In this document: one piece after another, positions 10,523-20,940 of the stretch | Layout: every line of letters starts with the position of its first letter | Position numbering within the stretch: the stretch's first letter is position 1 | Assembly: GCA_920105805.1 (NCBI GenBank) | Contig: CAKKTI010000371.1 | Span: 1 to 21,888, forward strand | Reading direction: 5' to 3' | Origin: Condylostoma magnum | Lineage: Eukaryota > Ciliophora > Heterotrichea > Heterotrichida > Condylostomatidae | Length of the DNA stretch: 21,888 nucleotides | The notes under the pieces: generated by a model | Told to the model about the DNA's origin: nothing | The model's database searches: none | The model's input: only the letters and a program-made list of their open reading frames with translations | Program-made: the position numbers and the translations under genes

Positions 10523-12250
10523 CTAATTATATAAAGCATCCTTAGCCCACAAATGTCCATGTTTGTAGTAGCATGTTTGGCAAAATGACTTTGGCACTTC
10601 AAGACCTCTTGCTGTTACTTTGTTGTAGTCCTAATTGATCTTTTTAATGCTTGAGCTTCTCATAACACCTACTCTTTTCCCAGGTGAGGCTGATTTTTTT
10701 GTAGGAGTATAACTTCCCTTTGAAGTTCTTTAGTAGTGCTTAACAGTTCTTTTATTAGGAGATGGGGACACTTTTATGTTTATTTAGCCATCAGTATTTT
10801 TGCTAATTGCTGAATAAGGCCGCTGGTTTTACATTATGTTTGATTTTATGTCCTGTCGTCCTCTTATAGCTTGATTAGTCTTTTAGGGTGTTTCAAAATC
10901 GCCAATTTGTTAGTATTTATTCAATTTTGTTGGATTTTAAGCTGATTTTTTACCGTTGCCTTACAAAGTAAACTCAAAATTGGTTTGTTTCCCTGATTAT
11001 TGCTCTGGCTTTGCTGTATTGGAAGGACTAGGGGATTTAACTCTTCCGTATCTTTAGACTTGTGGTCCATCGCTATCTAATCCTCCGAAAGATGGATATT
11101 TTCTGCTTTAAGGCCTTTCTTGTACATTTTCAGGCTTTACTTAGCTTTCTTTCTATTTAGCAAGTCTGGCTTATAGGGCTTAATTCTCTTATATCAAATC
11201 CTGAGCTTATTTCTTTTAATCCCACAATTATCTTTCTAAATCACTTGTTTAATTCTACTTATCCATCTCTAATTTCTACCTTTCCTTTAGTGCTCTTTGC
11301 TCAGCATCCTTCCTTAACTTATCATTTTCTTTAACCTTACTTTAATAATAACCTTCTTACTCCTGCAATCGATTTTATAGCTCATTCACCTTACTGTATA
11401 TATGCTATTTCTCAGGATCATTAGCCATCTTATTCTTCAGCTCATTGCAACTGGTTATATAATACTGCAGATCTCCTTACAACTTCAAAATCTCATCGTC
11501 CTTTTACCCAACACTCCTATCCAGCTCAATCCTCAAATCATTTAACTATCTGGTTAATTACACCTCATTAGAATTTTCCAGCAAATCGCTGTACTGGGCT
11601 CTTAATTACCTATACTTTTCCTCTAATTCCAATTTACTCTTCATAATAGCCTCATACTTTAGCTTTAAATTTCCATTCTCTTAATTATTCCAAATATCCA
11701 TTTGTTTTCTCTAGCTCAATAATCGCTCATTATCCTGGGCTAGCTCGTCTTTCTATCTCTTAATTTCCTCAACATAGCTCTCCAGATATACAACCCTACT
11801 CGACTTAGCCCTAACGTCCTCTTACAACGACTAAATCCTACCCTAGCAATTTCCTAACATATGAGACTCAAGCTGCTCTTTGACTGTCTTAAGCTCATCG
11901 GTTAAAAGATTGTTAGAGTATTCAAGTTTCCTATTTTCCCCAAGTAAAGTACTGTATGCACTTTAGTCTCTATAGGTAGTCTCATAGTCCAATTTTGTCC
12001 TAAGAGGAGAGGCACGTGTCTCTGCAGGGCTCGGTGATTCTAAAGAGTTTTATTTACAGTAAGAGACCTTGCATTGAGGGGAGTATTAGGAGTGGGAGTA
12101 GCTGTCATTTAGTACAAAAGCGCGTCTAGGGTATATATCTGGACGCATATCGTATATTTAGGAGGGGGATCTTTCCTATTACATTACAGGACTGTGACTG
12201 GACCTGTAGCTGTGATAGTAAGAATGTGAATCGGGGGAATTTACAGACAT
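10523..12250 (-). CDS. Coiled-coil protein, 575 residues
   Basis: Residues 1-85 are Ser/Tyr/Pro-rich. Residues about 85-345 form a long charged coiled coil (LTDELKTVKEQLESH, KLKYEAIMKSKLELEEKYRQ, LIQENQALQARLAKQKES). Residues about 360-540 are basic and rich in Ser, Pro and Gln (KVSPSPNKRTVKHY, KSASPGKRVGVMRSSSIKK) and look disordered, possibly microtubule-binding. The end carries a small Cys/His cluster, CQTCYYKHGHLW, that could bind a metal. No family is recognised. The stop is TAG 10525-10523, 35 codons after the last in-frame TAG. The start ATG at 12250 has the A-rich context seen for several genes here and faces the CDPK gene across a 134-bp divergent promoter region. Confidence 0.75.
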
Positions 12251-12384
12251 TTTTAACGTTAAATTATGTAATATAGTTCAAATTGGCTAATGTTTTGGTG
12301 TATCTATATAAAAATTATGGATTTTATATATATAACTACAGCAATTTTAAAGATTTAAACTATATGAATTTTGAGTATAAATAA
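12251..12384. promoter_or_regulatory. Divergent promoter region between coiled-coil and CDPK genes
   Basis: A 134-bp AT-rich spacer between two start codons on opposite strands. It contains TATA-like runs (TATATAAAAATT about 12305-12316, TATATATA about 12328-12335) and TATAAATA just before the CDPK start. It must promote both genes. Which runs matter cannot be told from sequence. Confidence 0.4.
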
Positions 12385-13851
12385 ATGGGGTGCGGAAACT
12401 CTAATTAAGTCAGAAAAGTGCAAAAAAAAAGATCGGTGCTAATGACATTGAAGCAAAAGGACTTTTTGAAAAGATATCATGATGGTATATCTTCTGATTA
12501 TGTAGAAGGTCCTATAGTGGGCCAAGGAGCCTTCGCGGAGGTAAAAACCTGCACTCATAAACCCACTAACCAGTAAAGAGCCTTAAAAATACTTTACAAA
12601 TCTGGTGTTCAATACGAATATAAAGACAAAGAGTACCTGCTAAAGGAGGTTAGAATACTAACAATGCTTGATCATCCAAATATACTTAGAATTTTTGAGA
12701 TTGCTGAGGATTATCGCCGTTACTTTATAATAATGGACCTATGCACAGGAGGGGAACTCTTTGATAAATTGATAAGGCTGAGAAGGTTCAATGAAAGTTA
12801 AGCCTGTGAAATTATGAGCTAACTTTTGTCGACGGTTACATATTGTCATTCCTAGGGTGTAATTCACCGGGACTTAAAGCCAGAGAATATTTTACTAAAT
12901 ACAAGAGATGGCTCACTGGATATAAAGGTTGCTGACTTTGGTAGCTCGTATCTTTTAGATAAAAACAGAAAATTGACAGGATGTTATGGAACTTCATATT
13001 ATGTAGCACCGGAAGTACTGTAAAACTAGTATAATGAGAAGTGTGATGAGTGGTCTTGTGGGATTATCATGTATATTTTGTTAACAGGGAAATGCCCGTA
13101 TTAGAGCAAGAACTCACATGGAGTTTTTCTGGAGATTTAGTAAAATCCTTTTAGGCCGACTTGGAAGAAAGTTAAGGGTTTGTCGCAAGACGCTGTTTCT
13201 CTTATGGAGAGTCTGCTGTAAGTTGATGTTGAAAGACGTATTAGTGCTGCTGATGCTTTAAAACATCCTTGAATTGTGAATTAGAGAGCTGAAATGGAGT
13301 TACCTGTTTTAGAATAAGCGTTATAAGGACTTAAGGCTATAAATACAACTTAGAAATTAAAAGGAGCTATTTATAACATGATTGCTACTTAAATACTAGC
13401 TAAGGAGGAATGCTAAGAACTTAATGATATTTTTGTGTAATTGGATAGTAACAGGGATGGAAGGATTAGTAAGGAAGAGTTGGTTGAGAATTATACTAAA
13501 CTTAAACATATGAGTTAAGAGGAAGCGGAGTAGGAGGCTAATCTGATTTTAGAAAATCTTGATAATGATAATAGCGGGTATATTGATTATACTGAATTTC
13601 TATAAGGTTGCATGCATAATAGTAAGTTCTAAACTACTGCTAATCTTGAGAATACTTTTAAGCTATTTGATAAAGATGGTAGTGGAGATATTAGTGCTCA
13701 AGAACTTAGAAATATTCTAGACGGCTCTTAATTATAAGACGATAAGTTCTGGAAGAAAATAATCAAAGAAGTAGACAAAGATGGAGATGGAATGATTGAT
13801 ATCTACGAGTTCAAAGAGCTAATGACTAGCAAGTTCACTACAAAAGATTAA
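12385..13851 (+). CDS. Calcium-dependent protein kinase (CDPK)
   Basis: A 488-residue Ser/Thr kinase with a calmodulin-like tail. The N-terminus MGCGNS fits N-myristoylation at Gly2 plus palmitoylation at Cys3, which suggests membrane attachment. The kinase domain spans about 40-297: G-loop GQGAFAEV (46-53), catalytic Lys in RALKIL (about 68), HRDLKPEN (161-168), DFG (184-186), APE (208-210) and HPW at 294-296. A junction region follows, then four EF hands starting near [12 protein letters not shown] (354), [12 protein letters not shown] (393), [12 protein letters not shown] (429) and [12 protein letters not shown] (464), all with intact calcium-binding acids. The HPW Trp296 is encoded by TGA (13270-13272), and conserved Gln residues such as HSQG by TAG. 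It phosphorylates proteins in response to calcium. The stop is TAA 13849-13851, 37 codons after the last in-frame TAA. Confidence 0.95.
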
Positions 13852-13853
13852 TT

Positions 13854-14804
13854 TTAACTATTTTTATCTGATATAATTCCTTTCCTATAGCTTATTCTGT
13901 ACTTTATGACCTGCACCAAAGCTAAGCTGTGTATAATTCCTATTGAGAAAAAGGCAATAATTTAGGGCTGCACAATTAAGCTTCCTTAGGGCAAATAGTG
14001 CATTTCTATATATTTGCTTAACTAAGAATGCTTCAATTACTTCTAAATTTTTATAGATGCTTCTTCATACTTCTTTAACTCTAGTAATATTTTGATTTAA
14101 TTTATGTTAGAAAATGCTTTGCCTCATATAGCCTCAAATTTTCCATGGTCAACGCAAAAAATGATGTTAAGATCTTCTGTTTCTTATAAAACAATGCTTA
14201 AATCTTATCTTATACTTTTAATCATGTATAAATACTGCTGAATTAATTTATCTTATGACTCTATTTCATGCTTAAGAGCTTGTTCGGAAAACACCTTATG
14301 TATATTATATATAGATAATTAGGAATCAGGGTGTATTTTGATAACTGGAAAAGATGTATATTCAAATGGAATTGTAAGATCTTAAACTTAACCTTCATTA
14401 GGAAATACTTAATTATCCCCTACCTATGCATAGCCCTCACTTATATATACAAAAATAAAATATAAGTCCTTTCATGGCACCTAACTTTTAAACTCACTTA
14501 ATTGATTACCATAAAGAAGTTTCTGTAAATCTTAGGGGTATTAGCTAACCAATGATACATAATAATCTAACCAAATGTAATTGTACTGAACACTTTCAAA
14601 TTTGTCGTAATCTTTATTAATCTGTTATTTTGCCACTCCAAACTCGTAATCTGGGCTAATCTAAGGCATAAGGGTGCACTAATTTCTATAGTTTTCATCT
14701 ATTAAAATAACCTCTACTCCCTGTCTTATTTCTTCAAGAAATGTTAGTTGCTCTTCTAACTCACTGCTTAAAAATCCATAAGCTATACTTAATAGGACTA
14801 ACAT
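13854..14804 (-). CDS. Uncharacterised secreted or type I membrane protein, 316 residues
   Basis: I do not recognise the family. Residues 1-14 (MLVLLSIAYGFLSS) look like a cleavable signal peptide. The middle is a polar domain of about 260 residues with helices rich in Glu, Gln and Lys. Residues about 276-300 form a single membrane helix (IIAFFSIGIIHSLALV), followed by a short basic tail (KYRISYRKG). That predicts a luminal or extracellular domain anchored at the C-terminus. TAA/TAG as Gln and TGA as Trp are used throughout. The stop TAA 13856-13854 is 2 bp from the CDPK stop, and 35 codons are free of in-frame stops before it. It starts 4 bp after the stop of the upstream minus-strand gene. 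Confidence 0.7.
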
Positions 14805-14808
14805 TTTA

Positions 14809-15579
14809 TTAAATATCTAAATAAAACTTAGAAACACGAAAAATGTAATCTTGTTGAGAATTTACAGTCCAAAGTTAATTTCCATATGCAAAAATAGTAC
14901 TAGGGAGTTAATTCACTTCGAAATCTAGATTATACTTTTGCTATTGCTTTATTAGTTCTTCCTTTTAAATATCAAATGTGCTGATGACATACCGTGGGAA
15001 TTTATGTAATTCTAATGATATTATATGTAGATAATTGTATTGGCATAGTAAATGAATTGCGGGATCTGATGTTATTAGATGTATGTTTATAGGTATGAAT
15101 ATGTTTTACTCGCTGTAGTATTTGTAAAATCTGTAATGAATGGTATTGCACTCGATTGTTAATGTAGCGATAATAATTCTATTGTTTTAAGTAATGCATG
15201 ATTGGGATAATCCTTCATTAAATGGGAACCTTATCATGGTTATATCGTCAAGCGCATCATCTTATACAACATTATCCTATAAGTTTGCAAATAAATACAG
15301 TCTACCTTTATAATACTCAAACAATCTAAAATCAGTCTTATAATAAAGATTTCTCAGTTCAATTATTCTGATAATTTTGCGGTTATACACAATAACTTAG
15401 TTAAGATTGTTAATGAATAAATATTTATCCTTTCTAACATGCTTGATAGTTATTATATTTCCTAATTACTCATTTATGACCTATTACAACTAAAACGGGC
15501 ATAATTAGAACTCTTCGATCTTGCATAACTTTATATTAATCCCCTGAAATTATCTTTACCTCTTTAAATTACCTAGCAT
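14809..15579 (-). CDS. Uncharacterised beta-rich protein, 256 residues
   Basis: I do not recognise the family. Short alternating hydrophobic strands separated by turns (KDKYLFINNLNQVIVYNRK, GRLYLFANLQDN, IFAYGNQLWTVNSQQDYIF) suggest a beta-rich fold, possibly propeller-like. This is weak and rests on sequence texture only. No signal peptide is visible. The start is the ATG at 15579, 7 bp from the carbonic-anhydrase-like gene on the other strand. It ends with TAA TAA (14811-14806), 21 codons after the last in-frame TAA. The next gene starts 4 bp after the first stop in a different frame, so the pair could be co-transcribed, or could be one gene split by an unrecognised intron or an assembly error. 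Confidence 0.6.
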
Positions 15580-15586
15580 TTTAATT

Positions 15587-16375
15587 ATGATATTCCTAAA
15601 TCTCCTATTTTTAGCCTCAAGCATCAATTACGGTAGTTAAGGAACCGACTGGTCCGAAGGACAATGCAAACAACTAACAAACTAATCTCCAATTAACATA
15701 TCAAGTACTAATGATTAAATAACAGTAAATGTACTAACAGGTAATCAATCTACATTACTAAGTCCTTAACTTAACACAATAAAAACTAATATGATTAAAA
15801 GCTAAGGAGTATTACAATCTACTGAATAAGACTGAGGAAGTATATAACTAATTGGAGCAGAGGAGTTAGACTTATAAACTTTAAAATTTGATGTACATAC
15901 TCCAAGTGAACATTAACTTAATGGATAAAGATTTGACGTAGAGGTTTAAATATTGAATAGTTCATTCATTGGGTAAGCTGTTTTATCCATTTTATACGAT
16001 TCCTCTGAGGATGACTAGGAAAATGACTTTATTGATTCTATTATAAGCTCAGTTGATAATGAATAAAGTATTGATTTATCCCAGGCGCTTGGAGGCTATG
16101 TAAGATTAGCAGGATTATACTAGTATCAAGGATCTTTAACTGTTCCACCTTGTACTCCGTAAATCAGGTGATTCATTTGAAATCGTGTTTAAAGTATAAG
16201 TCAGGAGTAAGTCTAAACACTTTAAAACTTATTTTAAGGAGAGCCAGGGCTAGGGAACTATAGACAGATAAGACCTGGGAATAATAGAATTGTTAATTTT
16301 AGTAATGGAGCAGATATTGAATTATCAAATAAAGTCAAATACAGATTATCCTTATTACTTTTATTAGTTATGTAA
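15587..16375 (+). CDS. Alpha-carbonic-anhydrase-like protein, probably inactive, secreted
   Basis: A 262-residue protein with an N-terminal signal peptide (MIFLNLLFLASS) and a hydrophobic end (RLSLLLLLVM) that may direct GPI anchoring. The alpha-CA signature runs through it: QSPINI near residue 33, KFDVHTPSEHQLNGQRFDVE (100-119) and GSLTVPPCTPQIRW (182-195). Alpha-CAs hydrate CO2 with zinc held by three His. Here the HxH pair reads D102-x-H104, and the third ligand, in the E-x-H strand, is Gln121. Two of three zinc ligands are therefore replaced, as in carbonic-anhydrase-related proteins, so classical catalysis is unlikely. Gln121 is encoded by TAA and the conserved Trp195 by TGA. The stop is TAA 16373-16375, 45 codons after the last in-frame TAA. 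Confidence 0.9.
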
Positions 16376-16418
16376 AATTATATTATAGCAAATTTTAAGT
16401 AAAATCATCTAAATTAAT

Positions 16419-19400
16419 CTAATTTCTTAATCTTCGTATTGAATAAAATGTACTTATACCAATTATCAGTACAACTCCAACAATAAGTGCACTAAAAGAT
16501 ACTATAGGCGTACGGAATATAACATGTTCAATTGCACATAAGCAAGCCCAAGATATAATTCCTAGTTCTGTAGATACCCAGACATTATAACTTGCTGCTA
16601 AACATGGCTTATAAATAAAAGATAGCACTAAAAGGGTCAACACAGCTACTAATACAATCAGTAATTACACTAGAATATCCTAAGCATAAAATACAAATGA
16701 AATTGCAATTACTAGCTTAAATTACCTAAGTAGAATAATAAACCATGGCTCAAATTTGAGATCTAAAGAATGATCTTTATACTAAATTTATGGGCTTAGA
16801 GTAATTGCAAACGGGTAATAAATAAGCAGAGATACTGCATTTGCTGAGCAGTATCCAAACCAAGTATCAGAGAAGCACTCAATGTCCTTGCTTATCGATA
16901 ATACTAGGCTATTATCCTCATATTCACAATTATAAATATCGATTAACCCCTTTACAATTATTATAAAAAGTATCTATCCAGAAAGCTTCATAAGCAAAAT
17001 AAGATAAAATTAAAAATCTGCAGCACCTAAGCGATAACCGTCCTTATTCTACCCAAATTTTCCTTATCTTGTTTAGTGCCAAGCCCATGGTATCAGGCAA
17101 ATGAATATTCATGAAGTAATTATTACACCTCAAAATGTTAGTTAAAACTCATCAAATTCTAGCTTTAGTACTAAACTTATATATTAGAAATAGCTTAATT
17201 CATTTTACTAGTTTTCAGATTCATCTGACAGCCAGTTAACATACAAAATTGGAATAAGGAATAGCGATATTTCTAGCATATGGCTTAGTATGGCTACTGT
17301 ATTTGATACATTGCAATATAAGATAATTTATTGTTTTGGTTGTTATTGTACATTTTAGCATATATTTTCTAGTATACTGATAAGCTCGTAAAATTAAGGA
17401 GGCTGTTCTAATTATGATTCATTTAATTCTTAAATTTATTCTTCTGTTTCAGTTTACGAGTTTAATTTATTGATCATTTTTTCCAGGAAAGTTCAACAAC
17501 CATTTATCTATTGCTCGCTAATTTCTTCCTCAGATTCTTCACTTTCTTATTCTTCTTTTTCTATGATTTAATTTCTTTCATTATTTCATGTATAAATTTG
17601 TTATTGGATTTCTGTTATTGAATCTGTTATTGAGTACTCGTTGAAATCTATGTCAATATCTTAGTTCATTTACATCTCTCCTAAAATATTTAATTCTTGT
17701 AGCTTGTTCTCTTATTAAATTTACTACAAAGTTGGAAAAGAGCAGTTTACTAATTAAGGCTTGTTTTAAGCTATATTTATGTAAAAAATATGCTCAAATA
17801 AATCTTACTCTGTATTATAATTATATCTCATTGCTGCTTTTTCCCATTCGGGTAAACAATTATTCAAGAAAGTAAATTTTCTCATTTTGTTTTCATTCAA
17901 AGTAATTTCATTGTAAATAATACTACAAATAGTTCACCCTATAAGATCGTTTAAGCCTAGATCTTAGCACATGTGATAATAAGAAATCTCCTCTAATTAT
18001 TATTATGGGTTTTAATCTGAATAATGATAAAACAACATTTCATACCAATCCATTCTCAAAGAATAATTCTTATTTAGTTTCAAGTACTCTTCACTTCCTA
18101 AAATGCAATTTTACTGTATTTCATGTGGCGAAGTATTTCTCAACTCGTATAATTACAAACGTAAATGCTCTACATGTTCCATCTATTAGTAGTATTAATC
18201 TTTATACTTTTAAAGCTTCAATTGTTTTTGATCTTCAGTTTTCTCTTACAACTATTCTTACAGATGCTCAATTTTCTCATTAAACAATTGTAAATAATCT
18301 TTGAATACTTTTTGAATAACTTCTTATCTTACTTAGTCCATTTCTTATTCAATTTCTTACTCTCCACACATATTCTATACCCATTTAAGAAATCCTACTA
18401 CTTTTTCTTTTCTTTCCCTTTTGCTCTAAATTTACTTTTATATTTTTAAATCTTCACACTTCTGAATAATCTCCATAGATGTGTGATCCTTCTTTGTTTA
18501 TTTTTTATGTATGTATGATAAGCCATTATTTTCTTCAAATATTTATTGCAGTGTTTTTTCACCTTTTTACTATAAATCGTATATAAATCTAGCTATCTTT
18601 GGATCTATTTTGATCTTTTTACTATTCAAACTTTTCTTGATATTCCTGCATGCTATCTTTGCCAATTTTTCTCGTTCAGAAGCTCTAATACTAACTTGAT
18701 AAATAATGCTAGCTATAGTTATAATAGTTATGAGTAGACTTAGACAATAGAAGATAGTTAGTCTTACAATTCATTCTTTTTCTTAATAAGAGCTATACTT
18801 AATCAATATATAGGGCAAAATGATTAAGAATGGAAATATGATAAATCCTAAGAGGCTTATCCCACATATAGAAATAATAAGGTTTCCATACTGCCTAAAT
18901 GATAACTTTACAAGAATCATGATAATATAGAGTATATTTTGAATGCCTAAAACTGTACTTGATGTTATTATTGCCGATACAGCTATGTTAATCTCATATA
19001 ATGTAAACAGAAAAATCACAGTTATTGAGCTAAAAGCTAATAAAGCTATTAGTCAATATCTAATTGCCTTTGCAGCTACTATTTTAAACTAGTTACGATT
19101 ATTGCTAATTTCAGTATAATCTCCTGCTAAAATCTAATCAAATGCTAGCTCATTTTCCTCAGCCTGGTATAGCTTTATATATAGCAAACTACTGATGTTA
19201 AATATACAATAAACAAATGAAATAGTACAGCCTATTGCATATCCTTCCACTTCCTCAGATATATGCTCTTTTATATTAACTTTTGTATAAATATCAACAG
19301 TTAGTGATATAGAGCATAAAACTATGAAAAGACTTTAAATTATTTTTGGAAATTTTAGATTTATGTATTGGTCTTCCTCTCTTATCATACAGTACTTAAG

Positions 19401-20743
19401 ATATCCTAGCATAAAGCAATACCCTAAAAGGAAAAAGACTACTCCACATACAATAAAACTAGTAAAATCAATTATTTCTAGTATCATAAAGGGCACAAGT
19501 ATTAAAGGAATTACTAAAATATAGCATAGGGCTCCTTGAAGCATTAAAGCAATTTAGTAATTACCTCTATTAAAATAACTTATAGTATTTCAGTAATTAT
19601 AGATAATATGATACTTATAACTAAAAATTAAAAGTACCATGTTTCTTCTATTGCAACGCCCATCTCTTTAGAAATTGGACTAGCATTTATACAAAATATA
19701 ACTGAATATACCGCTAGAATCATTTTTTGTTTTCCTTCCTGCTTTAAATTAACCAATACATAAATATTGCCTCCTATAACAAAAACAGGACTAGCTAAAA
19801 TTGCAAGGAGATTGAACATCCACTCATCAATTTAAAAATTTTCGTCAATTATCTTTGAGTATATATCCGTTGCACTATAGCACACAATGAATATCATACC
19901 TATAAACTGGACTACTATGGATATTATATCCAAGTTGATGTAAATGAGTAGTATCATTCTATTGCTTTCATATCTCTGGATTTCATAGTCTGGTTGATTT
20001 TTATTCCTAATGTTTACAACCAGATAAATTCCAAAAGCTGTTATGCATATTATATAAATCATCAGAAATATTATAAATAATTCTTCCATTTCTCCCCAGG
20101 ATGCTCCTCCATCTTTTACCAGAAACTATACAAATACATTTAATAGAACAGTAAATAAACACAAGTATAGCGTTACTGAAAAGATAAGGCCTAATAAAGC
20201 AGATTTAGCATTAGTTATATAATTCCTTACGTATCTCACAATACTGAAATAAGTCAGAAGTAAGGGTAAATAGATTAAATATCAGAAATCTGAGAAACTT
20301 AAGGAATCCATTAGAATTAAGCTTACCAATAGTACAATTGGAATTGCTACGAAGATTGTTATAAAAATAAAGAAAATTCATATTCTTAGTCTTAGTTTCA
20401 TATAGAATACTCCGAAAAGCGAGCTTGTTACTGATATAAATATAGCAAATCGTCCAAATTCAAACTACAATTCCAATTCGGAATCTAAGGCTGAAATTTT
20501 AAATGCTATTAGAAAAGACGACAGAAGCATTGAGCAAAGATAAATCACTGCTTCGATTATGTCATACTTATTAATTTCCTTTGTTAAAAATTTTCTTTGC
20601 ATTCTAATTGACTCGCATATTTCGTCCGCCTATTCTTTTAATCTTGCAACCAAAGCTTAATGATCTATTTCATCAGTTTTATCATTATTTGACGTTAATT
20701 ACACTTGCTATAAACTTTAGTCTCTATTTAGCTCTTCTTTCAT
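16419..20743 (-). CDS. Very large polytopic membrane protein, about 1,435 residues, one intron
   Basis: Exons are 20743-19638 and 19620-16419, joined across a 17-nt intron. Residues 1-55 are cytosolic-looking and acidic. Residues about 55-690 hold some 15-17 hydrophobic helices. A soluble block of roughly 430 residues follows, Gln/Glu/Lys-rich with coiled-coil character (YLQLFNEKIEHLQEQLQEKT) and an acidic run (EESEEEISEQQ). The last roughly 350 residues hold six or seven more helices around a Cys-containing loop (YNCEYEDNS, IECFSDTWFGYC). I do not recognise the family; a channel, transporter or scaffold are all possible. Both exons read without compositional breaks. Because every codon can be sense, fusion of two genes that share a frame cannot be excluded; a break, if any, would fall in the soluble block. 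The stop is TAG 16421-16419. Confidence 0.65.
19621..19637 (-). other. 17-nt spliceosomal intron
   Basis: On the minus strand the sequence is GTACTTTTAATTTTTAG. Membrane-protein coding on either side is in two different frames. Removing exactly these 17 bases, which begin GT and end AG, joins them through a Cys codon into ...IEETCYKYHIIYNYW.... Extremely short introns of about 15-17 nt are known in heterotrich ciliates. It is the only intron I needed anywhere in the window. Confidence 0.75.
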
Positions 20744-20861
20744 TTTATAACAATTATGTAAATTTTGGGCGTAGTATATGAAATAAATAATTTTAAGGTA
20801 ATTGTAGATACAATAAGACGATCAATGCTTATCAAAATTTCTGTAATGATTTGCTTATAGT

Positions 20862-20877
20862 ATATATTTAAATATAT
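20862..20877. repeat. 16-bp perfect palindrome
   Basis: The sequence ATATATTTAAATATAT equals its own reverse complement. It lies mid-way between two divergent starts. It may be a binding site or simply a product of high AT content. Confidence 0.5.
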
Positions 20878-20891
20878 GTGAAAACATATAA

Positions 20892-20940
20892 ATGCAAATT
20901 AAGTGGCAATATCCGCTATATACGTTCTTTGTATTTGCAT
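20892..20940. repeat. Inverted octamer pair ATGCAAAT ... ATTTGCAT
   Basis: Eight-base arms at 20892-20899 and 20933-20940 are exact reverse complements, 33 bp apart. They could be paired protein-binding sites in the divergent promoter. The arms are short, so chance is possible. Confidence 0.35.

Noticed and set aside
13852-14260. CDPK extended to the first downstream TGA, as a karyorelict-type code would require
   Set aside because: It would add about 140 non-family residues antisense to another coding frame.
15542-15557. GT...AG stretch of 16 nt near the start of the beta-rich gene that could be an intron
   Set aside because: Removing it breaks a frame that reads well across it.
18005-18283. 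Plus-strand 92-residue frame
   Set aside because: Antisense to the soluble block of the large membrane protein, which reads better and continues on both sides.
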